Assembly (NCBI RefSeq): GCF_964340395.1
Contig: NC_135561.1
Coordinates: 17,375,240-17,439,239, forward strand
Source: Glandiceps talaboti
Lineage: Eukaryota > Hemichordata > Enteropneusta > Spengelidae
DNA: 64,000 nucleotides
Reading direction: 5' to 3'
A model generated the notes under the pieces. It had not been told where the DNA came from. It made no database searches and saw nothing but the letters and a program-made list of their open reading frames with translations. The position numbers and the translations under genes were made by a program. Of this stretch, positions 1 to 12,469 are shown one piece after another; position 1 is the stretch's first letter; each line of letters starts with the position of its first letter.

Positions 1-37
1 TTGTTAACTTCACTCGAAATTAAAACAATGCCCACTT

Positions 38-190
38 AAGGGAACCTTCACTATTTACAGGGGAAGGTCTGAGAAATCGGGGGGAGGGGGTTCACATTTT
101 ACAAACCTGTTCTTGGGGAGGGTCATATATATTTTACATTATAGTATTTGGGGGAGGGTCATATTTTACAATCCGTAGTGTTGTGACCAA
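38..190 (+). repeat. Dispersed G-run repeat, copy
   Basis: GGGAACCTTCACTATTTACA followed by G-runs alternating with TCACATTTTAC / TCATATTTTAC. Same family as 840-950, 3575-3690 and 54312-54600. Confidence 0.65.
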
Positions 191-839
191 ACTGAAGATT
201 CAATGATTGTCAATTTGAGTGTTTTGAAATGTAAAAGTGAGATGAGCATTTATTTTTACGAGTATTTAACATGTCAAAGTACAAAGTCATGTATTGTAAG
301 AAAACTGTTTAGTAAAACGATACATTTTATTGAGTGTACCATCTCACCTTAACACTCACACTGTCCGTGAATGTTGTCGTTAAAATATCTCTATATAATT
401 AACAGTTATAATAACCGGTACCATGTTTATCACTCTTTTATTGAAGAAATACATGTATAGCCTTTCAAATCTGTACAGCACATTGACATTCTCCCTCTTC
501 GTTGCAAAATTAAACTCTTACATGAACTGACTCAAGTGATACCAGTGAGTCAGATTAAAGTGACATTGATAATGGCAATACTGAAGGTGAAGGTGATGAT
601 GATGACAATGATATCAGGGAACTTTTACAAGTGACCAGATATGGCAGAGTGTGCACAACAATGGAAAGCACTTTTTAGATATTAAATAGACTGTGTATGA
701 TTATAATAGAAAGGTAACTAGCCACTTTTTTTTTTACTGTTTGCCACTTTATATGTACAAAATTGCTTTCTAATACAGAGTTAAAATCATTGATTTGTAT
801 GTACATGTATACATATAATGGGAAGATTGAGTAACGTTT

Positions 840-950
840 TGTATATGGAATTGTCATGGGGGGGGGGTAATGTTTTACAAAATTGGACAAAGGGGAGTGT
901 AACATTTTACAAATGGAGAATGGGGAGGGTCATGTTTTACTTAACAGACC
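840..950 (+). repeat. Dispersed G-run repeat, copy
   Basis: A run of ten G, then TAATGTTTTACAAA, GTAACATTTTACAAA and GGTCATGTTTTAC units. May be the inner part of the same element as 38-190. Confidence 0.6.
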
Positions 951-1202
951 ACGTGAAGGCTACCTAATATCGAAGCCAGCTATTAGAATCAATAAGAAAC
1001 TATTGCACCATCCCAGTGAACATCCCGTTTCATTTAAGCCAGTAATGCAAACTTTTATAGCTATCATTTAGACTGGTTGCATGATGCAGCCATGACATTT
1101 AACCTCTGTAGATAATAATTCCAGTTACAGCCGTTGTCTATTATAAAACCCATTTACACGCACATGCTACAGCCAGACCTAAAAAAATAAACGTTTTCTC
1201 AC

Positions 1203-1441
1203 CAGGACAGTGTTATCTCTATTCAAAGTAATAATTTCTCCACCTATAGTTATAACTACAGTCACCGTTCTTGTCTTAATCTCAGGACCAGGGAGATCAC
1301 GTGGTTCAAATAATCCAATGATATCGAAGGAAGGGTAATCAACCTTGGAACACACTTTCACGAATGTATACCAACATACACCTTGAAAGTTGTAGTGGCG
1401 ACCATCAAACGATGTCAAATGAGGATCACCTGTTATGGAAC
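1203..1441 (-). CDS. Gene A exon 6: first half of vWD domain
   Basis: A 239-base exon with a phase 1 acceptor and phase 0 donor (CTG|GTGAGA), exactly the length and phases of gene B exon 11. It encodes [32 protein letters not shown] and KTRTVTVVI, the standard opening of a vWD domain. The exon with its C-terminal half would lie to the left of the window. Confidence 0.9.
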
Positions 1442-4400
1442 CTTTATAGAGAACAGACATATAGAGTTGCTATATTAGATCGCATTTTGCACCATGTATT
1501 ACAATAACAGTTTACCTTCTAAAAAACCATACTTAGGGAACCACTTGTTACGTTTTGTTTGTTTTTCTTGTGAGAATTGATAGTATCTGACAACGGCTGG
1601 TAACACTATCACTGTGTTACATATTCGGATATTTTATGACTTTTTTGGTGCGCACACACACATATTGACGAGCAATGTGTTTTGACTGTTTTAACACTTT
1701 GTTTTTTTCTTTGTTTTTTCTTTCGAAATGTGGATAATTTCGTCACGCCAAACACCTGTTACGAATACTGGCGACATGATGAAATGGTATATCGTGCCAT
1801 TTTCACATTCTGTTTTATCAAATGAGTGACATGGAACGTAGGTTTCAATGAGCTATCGACTCCAACCTTTAATAAATTATGATAGAGAAATACACATTTA
1901 TCGTAAACGCCGAAGCACTCTAAACATTGGATGTTAAGGAGTACACAGTAAAGTTACAGTTGTAATGTGGGGGATGACAAATAAGTATTTAACTTGAATT
2001 TTTGAATTCATGAAATAACATGTTTGCCTACCTGTAAAGACAATGCAAAGCAGCATATACCAAGTTAATATGTGCAACTCATTAAATTGCAAAAACTAAA
2101 AACCAATTTGTAACAGCAATTTTATTGTACTTATAATAACACGTTTTACACATTTCAAAAGGTTTTCCAACTTATTGAGATAATATAAACAAGGTTTTGG
2201 TATACGTTCCTTCGCATAAAACATACTAAAGTTGTTTTATTAATTAGACATCCAAAATAAATTCTCATTTGCCATCTTTGTGATCCCTATAAGGTCATGC
2301 TTGTGGTCCCAGATAAGACAAATTGAATACTAGACAGCTAAGCTCAACACACATCGGGAGTTCAAAATTGAAAATAAACTAGCATTTTACTGAGAGAGAC
2401 ATGCACTGACTCTTTCGACTTTCTCTTATTTAGAAAAAAAAACTACTCAAGGAAATGTTGGAAAAGAGAACAGAGGTGTAACAGATTTTTAATTTTTTAT
2501 GACCTTACCGTTGCTGTAGCAACACCTCCTGTCACCGAAACACAGGTCTTCTCTAATAAGATCATTACACTCTTGATCAAGACGTAGACATTTTCCATTC
2601 AGACCATGTGGTGGATGTGCTACGCAAGGATCTTTTTTATGAATGAAAGCACAACGGTAATACACGTTATGTTTTTTCTTCAATAAACAATTTGATTAGA
2701 TTATCACCTTTCAACTAAGTGGACATTCACTATAACAGTTGTATGGATGTATTTACTTTCATTATTGTCGAGAAAGATATTAATATTAGGACGCCATGCT
2801 ACACGTGAGAACACTAAAACACTCGTACAAATACTCCGAGTACGCCACACGTTTGAAATCATATATCATAGAGGTTTTGTTATGTTTTGTAACACACCTA
2901 ATCCATTTTTGTTGTTGTGATTTGCCATTATGTGGTCACGTGATATGTAGAATCTATGCACTGTTCCACGCAAATGACGTTTACCGGTCAAGGATTTTCA
3001 TGATGATGCCTGCATGAGCTTCATTACTAAAAACTAATGAATTATGACGTCATATGACGAATACATATTTTTACTACAGACTAATATGGCGTCATCATCT
3101 GCTAGTGTATTCAGACGCTAGCATAAATACTTCATGGCCTTTGCAGTCTTCTGAAGACAAAGCTGTTGTACATGTGTGTAACATCAAACGTCAGTTTCCC
3201 TTGGGTTTGTGTGTCATCCCAACACAGACTTTTTCCCTCGAGGCTTCGCCCTCGGGGAAAGTCTGTGTTGGGGGTGACCTACCGTCCCAAAGGGCAACAC
3301 ATATGTTGCCCTCGCGACGATCAGTCAACATGTGCTTAATCCTACACTGCAGGACTACATATGTTATCATATACCGTGTGTAATATTTGACAAAACAATA
3401 TGGAACACCTCTTACCTACACAACATTGACGACTTGTAGGCCCGGCACACATGCTTGGGTCAGCCGCTGATGGAAAATCGCATGGCTCAACACCTTCCCT
3501 AAAACACGTCCCTCTTTGATTGTCACACAATAAATCGTCTGAAAGTACAAAAAGCATATCCAAAGACTTGTTATTTAAGGAGCCTTCAGTAATAATGGAG
3601 GGGGGGGTGTCCATGTTTTAGAAACCTGTCCAAGGAGAGAATCATATTTTAGAAATCCGTCCGGGAGGGGGGGGTCACATTTTACGTTGACTCGTATTAT
3701 GGTCTTCCTGGATTGTACTTGTTACCATATAGTTAGAAGATAAAATTCTTGTAAAATGCACTCTGCACTATTTCAAACAAAGTCTACAATTCTGAGAGAA
3801 ACAACACACAGCACTTCAAACTAAGGCTCATATTTAGCTAAACTGCATGTAGTTACAATTTACTGTTTTCCACATGCCAAACAAGTCGTAATGACATCTT
3901 GTGTAGTTTGGCTGTTTTGGAATATGTCACGTAATGATTTTCAACCAAGTGTACAACTGCGAAACCAGTTTCACAATGGAAGAATCACATCCACACATCA
4001 ACAAATCTCTCAATTTTGTGCAGTGTTTCGGTATCTGAAACAACTAGAACAGCCTAAACTGACAAAAGAGAAGATTCAGAACCAGAAACAAGCCAGTAAC
4101 TGTAGTTGGTACTACAGTTGTGACACTGATCGGAACACTCTGTACAGAAATGGTGAATTGAAGAAGCCGAATGTCTCTGATCTTGACATGTACTTAGATG
4201 AACACGAGTCAGTAGTAGTGATAACCCTTAGGTTATCAGTATTTTGCTTTGCTGAATGAAAAAAAATGTTGGTGAATAACATCTAAATTTACATATATAC
4301 TCTTCATTACCTTTGCTTTCCTTCCATACCCTTTCTTTCAATTGGTACATACGTTAATGATGACAACATGCACGTGTCTTTTATACTAACAATTTACACT

Positions 4401-7400
4401 TCAAATATATAAACACTGGTAAACTGATTGTCGGCAAAAAGAAACATATAACCCATTTCAATTTCAATCTACGTCATGAAGTAAAATTAGACACATTTTA
4501 CCTGTCATTTCCAAAGAATGTACCAATTCCATATTACTGACTACCACTATGTGAAATTAGAAATGATTCATAATAGCATTGCATGTTCTTACTTTGACCT
4601 TCAAAGCAACATTGTACTTCTGGAAAGCCAACGCACACATCGGTAAGATTATCGAACCATGCATTAGTCGTTGTTAAACCAGTTGTATTTACACATATTC
4701 CACCCATTCCTCCCTGTGCCTCTGGCAATTCACAACCATCTTCAAAGAGTAAAAAGGAAAGGAGAAGATGAAGAATGTACACAAATGTTAAAGCTTGTGT
4801 TATAACTGCTTTGTGTAGTTGTAATGAAGTTTCAGTAGGACAGAATGGTATATCTCACTAGAAACGAGGATTATCTGTCTTGTACGACCTGCAGATAAGT
4901 GTAACATTAGGCGAAAAAAAAATTCCGATAACATGGTTTCAAAATAAGGGAGGTGGGTAGGGTCGTGATATAATTTTTTTATTTATCTTATTAATTGTTT
5001 AGTTGAGGAACAATGTAATACCACCGCTCACGCTGTTTCCTGGGATATAACAGGGTTCTAATTAAAGTGATATATATGTTTGTGACTGAAACGAATTGTA
5101 AAAGAAGCTATCGACTTTAGACAGTGGAGAACAATCATGAACAGGGAACTAATATCTCAACTGCCATCAATTTACAGACATAGTATACTAAGAGTTTTGA
5201 AAACTATAACGTTGAATAATTAGAGAATGCATGATCATGGACTCTGAGACCATACTTAGTAATGGAAAATATCTCACAGAGTGAAAGTTTTTGAAAGCAT
5301 TTGTAATTCACTTCCAAGAAATGATTTGTTTTTGTGAGTAGAAATTTTCATTACTAAATTAGATAATTAAGTCATTGCGTCATGAAGTTTCATAGAAGAC
5401 AGATTGAAATGGCACATTCCAATACGGAGACAGGAAATCCAATAAGGAGACAGGAAATCCAATAAGGAGACAGGAAATACAATAAGGAAATGGAAATGGA
5501 AACCCAATAAGGAGACGGGAAATCCAATAAGGAGACAGGAAATCCAATAAGGAGACAGGAAATCCAATAAGGAAATGGAAATGGAAACCCAATAAGGAGA
5601 CAGGAAATCCAATAAGGAGACAGGAAATCCAATAAGGAGACAGGAAACTCAATAAGGAAATGGAAATGGAAACCCAATAAGGAGACAGGAAATCCAATAA
5701 GGAGACAGGAAATCCAATAAGGAGACAGGAAACCCAATATGGAAATGGAAATGGAAACCCAATAATAAGGAGACAGGAAACCCGATAAGGAGACAGGAAA
5801 TCCAATAAGGAGACAGGAAACCCAATAAGGAAATGGAAATGGAAACCCAATAATAAGGAGACAGGAAACCCGATAAGGAGACAGGAAATCCAATAAGGAG
5901 ACAGGAAATCCAATAAGGAGACAGGAAATCCAATAAGGAGACAGGAAACTCAATAAGGAAATGGAAATGGAAACCCAATAAGGAGACAGGAAATCCAATA
6001 AGGAGACAGGAAATCCAATAAGGAGACAGGAAACTCAATAAGGAAATGGAAATGGAAACCCAATAAGGAGACAGGAAATCCAATAAGGAGACAGGAAATC
6101 CAATAAGGAGACAGGAAATCCAATAAGGAGACAAGAAATCCAATAAGGAAATGGAAATGGAAACCAAATAAGGAGACAGGAAATCCAATAAGGAGACAGG
6201 AAATCCAATAAGGAGACAGGAAATCCAATAAGGAGACAGGAAACCCAATAAGGAAATGGAAATGGAAACCCAATAAGGAGACAGGAAATCCAATAAGGAG
6301 ACAGGAAATCCAATAAGGAGACAGGAAATCCAATAAGGAGACAGGAAACCCAATAAGGAAATGGAAATGGAAACCCAATAATAAGGAGACAGGAAACCCG
6401 ATATGGAGACAGGAAATCCAATAAGGAGACAGGAAATCCAATAAGGAGACAGGAAACCCAATAAGGAGACAGGAAATACAATAAGGAGACAAGAAATCCA
6501 ATAAGGAGACAGGAAACCCAATAAGGAGACAGGAAATACAATAAGGAGACAGGAAATCCAATAAGGAGACAGGAAATACAATAAGGAGACAAGAAATCCA
6601 ATAAGGAGACAGGAAATCCAATAAGGAAATGGAAATGGAAACCCAATAAGGAGACAGGAAATCCAATAAGGAGACAAGAAATCCAATAAGGAGACAGGAA
6701 ATCCAATAAGGAAATGGAAATGGAAACCCAATAAGGAGACAGGAAATCCAATAAGGAGACAGGAAATCCAATAAGGAGACAGGAAATCCAATAAGGAGAC
6801 AGGAAATGGAAACCCAATAAGGAGACAGGAAACCCAATAAGGAGACAGGAAACCCAATAAGGAGACAGGAAATCCAATAAGGAGACAGGAAATGGAAATC
6901 CAATAAGGAGACAGGAAACCCAATAAGGAAATGGAAATGGAAACCCAATAAGGAGACAGGAAATCCAATAAGGAGACAGGAAATCCAATAAGGAGACAGG
7001 AAATCCAATATGGAAATGGAAATGGAAACCCAATAATAAGGAGACAGGAAATCCAATAAGGAGACAGGAAATCCAATATGGAAATGGAAATGGAAACCCA
7101 ATAAGGAGACAGGAAACCCAATAAGGAGACAGGAAATCCAATAAGGAGACAGGAAACCCAATAAGGAGACAGGAAATCCAATAAGGAGACAGGAAATCCA
7201 ATAAGGAGACAGGAAATCCAATAAGGAGACAGGAAACCCAATAAGGAGACAGGAAATCCAATAAGGAGACAGGAAATCCAATAAGGAGACAGGAAATCCA
7301 ATAAGGAGACAGGAAACCCAATAAGGAAATGGAAATGGAAACCCAATAAGGAGACGGGAAACCCAATAAGGAGACGGGAAATCCAATAAGGAGACGGGAA

Positions 7401-10400
7401 ATCCAATAAGGAAATGGAAATGGAAACCCAATAAGGAGACAGGAAATCCAATAAGGAAATGGAAATGGAAACCCAATAAGGAGACAGGGAATCCAATAAA
7501 GAGACAGGAAACTCAATAAGGAAATGGAAATGGAAACCCAATAAGGAGACAGGAAACCCAATAAGGAGACAGGGAATCCAATAAGGAGACAGGAAACTCA
7601 ATAAGGAAATGGAAATGGAAACCCAATAAGGAGACAGGGAATCCAATAAGGAGACAGGAAATGGAAATCCAATAAGGAGACAGGAAATCCAATAAGGAAA
7701 TGGAAATGGAAACCAAATAAGGAGACAGGAAATCCAATAAGGAGACAGGAAATCCAATAAGGAGACAGGAAACCCAATAAGGAAATGGAAATGGAAACCC
7801 AATAAGGAAATGGAATTGGAAACCCAATAAGGAGACAGGAAATACAATAAGGAGACAAGAAATCCAATAAGGAGACAGGAAACCCAATAAGGAAATGGAA
7901 ATGGAAACCCAATAAGGAGACAGGAAATCCAATAAGGAGACAGGAAATCCAATAAGGAGACAGGAAACTCAATAAGGAAATGGAAATGGAAACCCAATAA
8001 GGAGACAGAAAATCCAATAAGGAGACAGGAAATCCAATAAGGAGAAGGAAATCCAATAAGGAATTGGAAACCCAATAAGGAGACAGGAAATCCAATAAGG
8101 AGACAGGAAACCCAATAAGGAGACAGGAAATCCAATAAGGAAATGGAAATGGAAACCCAATAAGGAGACGGGAAATCCAATAAGGAGACAGGAAATCCAA
8201 TAAGGAGACAGGAAATACAATAAGGAGACAGGAAATCCAATAAGGAGACAGGAAACCCAATAAGGAAATGGAAATGGAAACCCAATAAGGAGACAGGAAA
8301 TCCAATAAGGAGACAGGAAATCCAATAAGGAGACAGGAAATCCAATAAGGAGACAGGAAACCCAATAAGGAGACAGGAAATCCAATAAGGAAATGGAAAT
8401 GGAAACCCAATAAGGAGACGGGAAATCCAATACGGAGACAGGAAATCCAATAAGGAGACAGGAAATCCAATAAGGAGACAGGAAATCCAATAAGGAAATG
8501 GAAATGGAAACCCAATAAGGAGACGGGAAATCCAATACGGAGACAGGAAATCCAATACGGAGACAGGAAATCCAATAAGGAGACAGGAAATCCAATAAGG
8601 AAATGGAAATGGAAACCCAATAAGGAGACAGGAAATCCAATAAGGAGAAGGAAATCCAATAAGGAATTGGAAACCCAATAAGGAGACAGGAAATCCAATA
8701 AGGAGACAGGAAATCCAATAAGGAAATGGAAATGGAAACCCAATAAGGAGACGGGAAATCCAATACGGAGACAGGAAAATAGATCATTATATTATATTGA
8801 TTAGGGGTAATTATACTTAGATTTGATATGAGAGTGTGATAAATCCACAGAAAATATGTAGTTTCCTATGAAACCGAATAAGGAAATGAAAAAGGAAACA
8901 GGAAACGGGAGCCAACTTCACACACCCATATTTGATCGTAACAACGTGGATACTCCAGAGTAAAATAAACACAAGCGACGATTTGCAGCCTATGGTTAAC
9001 ATTGCAACACAATTTCATTCGTTAGAATAAATTTGAGAATGTGTTTAACGGTGATCATTGAGCAGTACCCTAGTGTCCTGGGCGGAAACCAGAATATTCG
9101 GAGAAAAACTGCATTCTTCAATAGGGACAATTTGGGCATAATTTTGGTCATATCTTATATATTGGCATTTCCAGTAGGGATATTTGGAAAGCAGACTACA
9201 GTGTTAGGAGGTTATCAACACGGCAATTTCAATTCCACATCTGATATTAGACTATTTAGACTGTCTGTAACACTGATACTAGAATTTTAAGTGAGAATGT
9301 AAAGAGTATAGAAAGTCACAATTTTGCTCACAAAATTTAAACTTCAGGAGCAAAAAATTACCCTTAAAAATTTAAACTTCAGGAGCAAATATTGCTCATA
9401 GCGTTAACTTCCTAGGCTGTAGTGGTGGCAAGTATAGTCTCGATCCATGATATTCGAAAATTCGAAGTTAAAAATTTCGAATCCTGTTAAATCCTATCCG
9501 ATAAAAGCTATTTAGATTTCATTTTTTTATAATCGAAATTTGATCTAGATCACTTCTATTTAAAAAAAATTAAAATCATGCCTACAAATAAATTTGTTGA
9601 TTGCGGAATAGTCACCACTGATATTTGGTTTCCTAGTGATAAACAGAAGGAGACATGGGTACCCGGCGAAAATATTCGTTGTTCGGTAGAATCAAAGTGA
9701 GCATCACCCTTCTTACATACAGATCTCAACCTGGTTAATTTTCAAGTAGTATCAGTCACTCTGAATCGGTTCAAACCCAGATTGTAGTGATGTGGCTTAC
9801 ATGTAAATGCTCAGACACCGATAAGTGATCCCGCCTAAGCGTTTAGCAGACCAAATCAGACCAAAACAAAGTAGTCAGAAATCTAAAACCCCTCTATCGT
9901 AAAGTGGCCAGATAGTCGAGGATTGAGTATTCAGTTTGGCCTTTTAATTCATAATACAATTTTATCAGGGCTACCTACTTGAAAAATAAATGTGAAACAA
10001 TGTGCAATAACACACTTTTTACACATTATTAGGATTTTCCGCTGTCAGTATTGAGTTACAAAGACAGACTTGTCCTTTGTTATTTCACATTGATTTTTCA
10101 ATCAAGAAGCCATGATAAAATTGTTTTGTAAATTAGAACTCCAAAGTAAATACCCTGTCCACATCCATATGGTTACTTTGACTTTTGTTAAGCAGTGTTG
10201 CAGATCTATATAAGTGGTGAAGAATTGAAAAGGGGTATCGTATGGAAGGTGGAAGGTGGACATTGAATAAATTGCATGAATTCAGTGAACAAATGACGAT
10301 AAGAGAAAAATTACTCACCATTATTAGCGGCTCTTTTCCCCATTTCATGTACCTGAAAAATAGAGAGAAAAAAATGCAAAAGTAACATTTACAGGGAACT

Positions 10401-10621
10401 GAAACAAAAATCATTCTAATTATATTTTCCATTATGGTACCAGAAATGTTAAAACTATATTTGAAACTGCATCACGTCATACCTTGAAATAGACGATCAT
10501 CGAAAATGATGACCAAAATTATACAAGTACAGATTCTTATACTCACTTCACTGTCGCCATTGACTGGTAGACAGAGAGTAGCCAACACAGCAAACAACAC
10601 AATATTCAGTGGGAACTTCAT
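1203..10621 (-). CDS. Gene A: secreted cysteine-rich protein with vWD domain, partial at its 3' end
   Basis: Six exons on the minus strand join without a frame break: 10621-10547, 10352-10319, 4739-4593, 3538-3416, 2631-2509 and 1441-1203 (741 nt, 247 residues visible). Residues 1-25 form a signal peptide (hydrophobic core after MKF). Exon 2 ends a short propeptide at K31-R32. Exons 3-5 each encode one cysteine module ending in a Cys-Cys pair. Exon 6 encodes the first half of a vWD domain (GDPH at residues 172-175, then DGRHYNFQG and [10 protein letters not shown]). Splice sites are GT-AG and module exons are all phase 1-1. The second vWD half, present in gene B, is not seen in 1-1202 and should lie beyond the left edge. 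The vWD half resembles those of BMPER-like and other extracellular proteins from memory of the family; partner and function are unknown. Gene A is divergent from gene B and shares its promoter blocks. Confidence 0.8.
2509..2631 (-). CDS. Gene A exon 5: cysteine module (41 residues)
   Basis: A 123-base phase 1-1 exon starting DPC and ending DRRCCYSNG, with a GTAAGG donor. It corresponds to the last module of gene B (exon 10, DPC...VCCCPAG): same length, same DPC start, and in both genes the next exon is the vWD start. Confidence 0.85.
3190..3303. repeat. Foldback element in gene A intron 4
   Basis: Inverted arms of about 50 bases, strongest at GTCATCCCAACACAGACTTT and AAAGTCTGTGTTGGGGGTGAC-like complement, with a short GCTTCG centre. 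Lies between exons 4 and 5 of gene A. MITE-like; family not named. Confidence 0.8.
3416..3538 (-). CDS. Gene A exon 4: cysteine module (41 residues)
   Basis: A 123-base phase 1-1 exon flanked by a TTTCAG acceptor and GTAAGA donor. Cysteines follow C-x6-C-x8-C...C-x8-CC, ending RQCCVG. Length and ending match exon 3 of gene B (also 123 bases, HQCCVG), suggesting they are orthologous exons. Confidence 0.85.
   Translation of the reverse strand, partial: TIYCVTIKEGRVLGKVLSHAIFHQRLTQACVPGLQVVNVV
3575..3690 (+). repeat. Dispersed G-run repeat, copy in gene A intron 3
   Basis: GGAGCCTTCAGTAATAATGG, eight G, then TTTTAGAAACCTGTCC and GGGTCACATTTTACG units. Lies on the strand opposite to gene A. Confidence 0.65.
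4593..4739 (-). CDS. Gene A exon 3: cysteine module
   Basis: A 147-base phase 1-1 exon encoding a 49-residue module with a GGMGGIC start, NTT and NLT glycosylation sequons and a VQCCF end. The donor used is GTAAGA. A GT six bases upstream (GTCAAA) would shorten it by two codons but is a much weaker site. It is the closest relative of gene C exon 3 (same Trp, Asn-rich middle and GFPE/GYPQ-QC ending). Confidence 0.8.
5418..8779. repeat. 3.4 kb minisatellite of 20-bp and 25-bp units in gene A intron 2
   Basis: Built from AATAAGGAGACAGGAAATCC (20 bp) mixed with a 25-bp unit, AATAA followed by GGAAATGGAAATGGAAACCC. Variants include TACGG, GACGGG, ACTC/ACCC endings and an added TAA. Typically three to five 20-mers separate 25-mers, a higher-order arrangement. 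From its length it holds roughly 150-165 units (not counted). On the minus strand no frame meets a stop, because the reverse-complement unit lacks stops in any phase. This gives open frames up to 1009 codons that are repeat artefacts. Confidence 0.95.
8871..8912. repeat. Degenerate outlier of the minisatellite unit
   Basis: CCGAATAAGGAAATGAAAAA and GGAAACAGGAAACGGGA, about 90 bases from the array, look like diverged unit copies and may mark the older edge of the array. Confidence 0.6.
10319..10352 (-). CDS. Gene A exon 2: propeptide with Lys-Arg site
   Basis: A 34-base exon after a TTTTTCAG acceptor, ending at a GTGAGT donor in phase 1. It encodes [11 protein letters not shown]. The Lys-Arg pair matches the position of EKR in gene B and RKR in gene C, so proprotein-convertase cleavage is inferred. 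Gene B's counterpart has exactly the same length. Confidence 0.75.
10547..10621 (-). CDS. Gene A exon 1: signal peptide
   Basis: Encodes 25 residues, MKF followed by a hydrophobic run ending CLPVNGDSE, then a GTGAGT donor in phase 0. The start is chosen because the same methionine, exon length (75 bases) and donor position recur in gene C, and because the TATA box lies about 80 bases upstream. Confidence 0.85.
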
Positions 10622-10689
10622 TTCTTTCAAGATGTGTGCAGCTCTCGTTGAAATCGTCCTGCCAGAAAACAAAGTAAAAGTATTCAATA

Positions 10690-10906
10690 ATCTTCATTGA
10701 ATATATACCATTTGAAGACCCCTTAGTCTACCTGTCATTTACATTACACGTTGACAAATTTTAGGCTATCCCATAATTCTGATACTGCTTTCCACCTCCT
10801 AAGTTACCACAAAGATGTGATATGTGGAACACGTTGACCGGATTATGATGATACGAGTGACGTGGACAGAAACAGCTGTGATGTTTCTTTAGTGATTGGC
10901 AGTTGA
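10690..10906 (-). promoter_or_regulatory. Gene A proximal promoter
   Basis: Read on the minus strand, it contains CACGTCACTCG, then the 14-mer TTGTGGTAACTTAG (10812-10799), an ATTATGGGAT block, CAACGTGT, CTAAGGGGTCTTCAAATGG and a TATATAT box (10707-10701) about 80 bases before the start codon. All blocks recur in the same order upstream of gene C, and most upstream of gene B. Confidence 0.75.
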
Positions 10907-12224
10907 GGGCGAAATGGGTTCATTGACATGTGGGACAGCAGCCTATTCTAGTAACCAGTTTAATATTTCATACTGGTATGTCAATGAAAGAGAGAAACGA
11001 GTCTACAATATAAAACTATCAAACTGTCAAAGAACAGAAAATTGTTGAGTCTATGTTTTTGTTAACAAGTTATTGTTAGAGTTCTATGAAAACGAACGAA
11101 TACAAGATAATCTGCATAACTTAGATTGGCCGGGATTTAAATATAGCTGGTACTACTTAAACACCAACTTATATTATCATCCATAACCCCGAATGAAGTT
11201 CAACTCAAAGACGAAAATTAGATAATCGTCATTTCCTACGCCTGTCTTGGTGCCGATAGAACGTCGGTCCAGTCTACAAAAACCAAACCTTGTAAAAATG
11301 TACACTTCGACATAATTTTACTTTCATGCAACATTGTACATGTACTCAGGATGTGTTGTGATTACCAGTTGATCTGAGATGTAAAAAAAAGATTGAATAG
11401 TCGTCAACAACATGTCCTACTACCACAAGCAATTTTGTGATTTATTCACTTTGCAGTGAGCAGAAGAATCTCAAAATGTACATATATCGTAGTACTGCTC
11501 GCTAGCGAACCTTCACGATAAGAGGTAGTCAAACCACAATACATTGCATTGAGGAAATCTGTTCCATTAATAATCTTGTTGTATAAATAAAGGAGATTAG
11601 TTTATTATTGGGACTGTAAGCAAACACCTCGCATAGAATGTTTACAAAACAGCCCCATATACGAAAGAAAAATATCTGGGTGACAGAAAAGCTGTAGTGC
11701 AATAATATCAACTGTACAATATGTGACATTTAAAACATGAATACGCCATTGCAAATCTGTGTTCTCCACAAAATATCACGCGTCTAACCGCTTTTAAAAT
11801 GTCTTTGATTTTGATGAAGTAGGATTATTATCGATCCATCACATTGAATGTTGTGTTAACTTCCTCCATAACTTCCATTTTAAATAAAAATTTGAAAGAG
11901 ATTATTGTAATGGAAAATTTTTGGCAGATTTCAGGTTACGAATGTCCAGTGATCTAGTAGTCCAACCAGTACAAACTGATCAGTATTATCTAGTTATCAT
12001 ACCCTTAGGCAATTCTGCAACTTTAAAAGCGACCACAGGTAACATTACACCAAATTAGGTTGCTGACTTTTGTTTGACAACTTTTAGAGTGTACACAGAT
12101 TCGACGTCTCACTGTCATACTATGAACACAAAACCTAGTAACTTTCCTCAGTATATACTTGCAGCTTAATTAATACCAGATTTGAAATGAATGCCTTCTG
12201 TAAAGGCAAAACCATAGATTTATG
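10907..12224. other. Intergenic, no gene recognised
   Basis: AT-rich unique sequence upstream of gene A. No open frame with family resemblance seen on either strand. Confidence 0.6.
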
Positions 12225-12290
12225 TTCATACATACATACATACATACATACATACATACATACATGTACATACATGTACATACATACATG
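12225..12290. repeat. (CATA)n microsatellite
   Basis: CATA units with a few CATGTA interruptions. Confidence 0.95.
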
Positions 12291-12469
12291 CATTATTGGA
12301 ATTATAATTATTATACATGATGTACCCCTTACTTGGAAAATTAATAATATGAAACTGTATGAAATCTGACCTTGCATACTTAAGATATTACATAATTGTT
12401 AAAAATCGTTAAATATGGAAATGGACTATTGAGATTATCAAAACTAAGCAAATAAACTTTAAAATGACA

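Noticed and set aside
3891-4259. 122-residue plus-strand open frame in gene A intron 3
   Set aside because: No recognisable domain, no splice or promoter support, and it lies antisense within an intron.
5418-8779. CRISPR-like array interpretation of the regular repeat
   Set aside because: Units abut directly without unique spacers and the genome is eukaryotic; it is a minisatellite.
5367-8787. Long minus-strand open frames (up to 1009 codons) over the minisatellite
   Set aside because: All three frames give the same cyclic peptide because the 20-bp unit lacks stops in every phase; this is a repeat artefact with no coding evidence.
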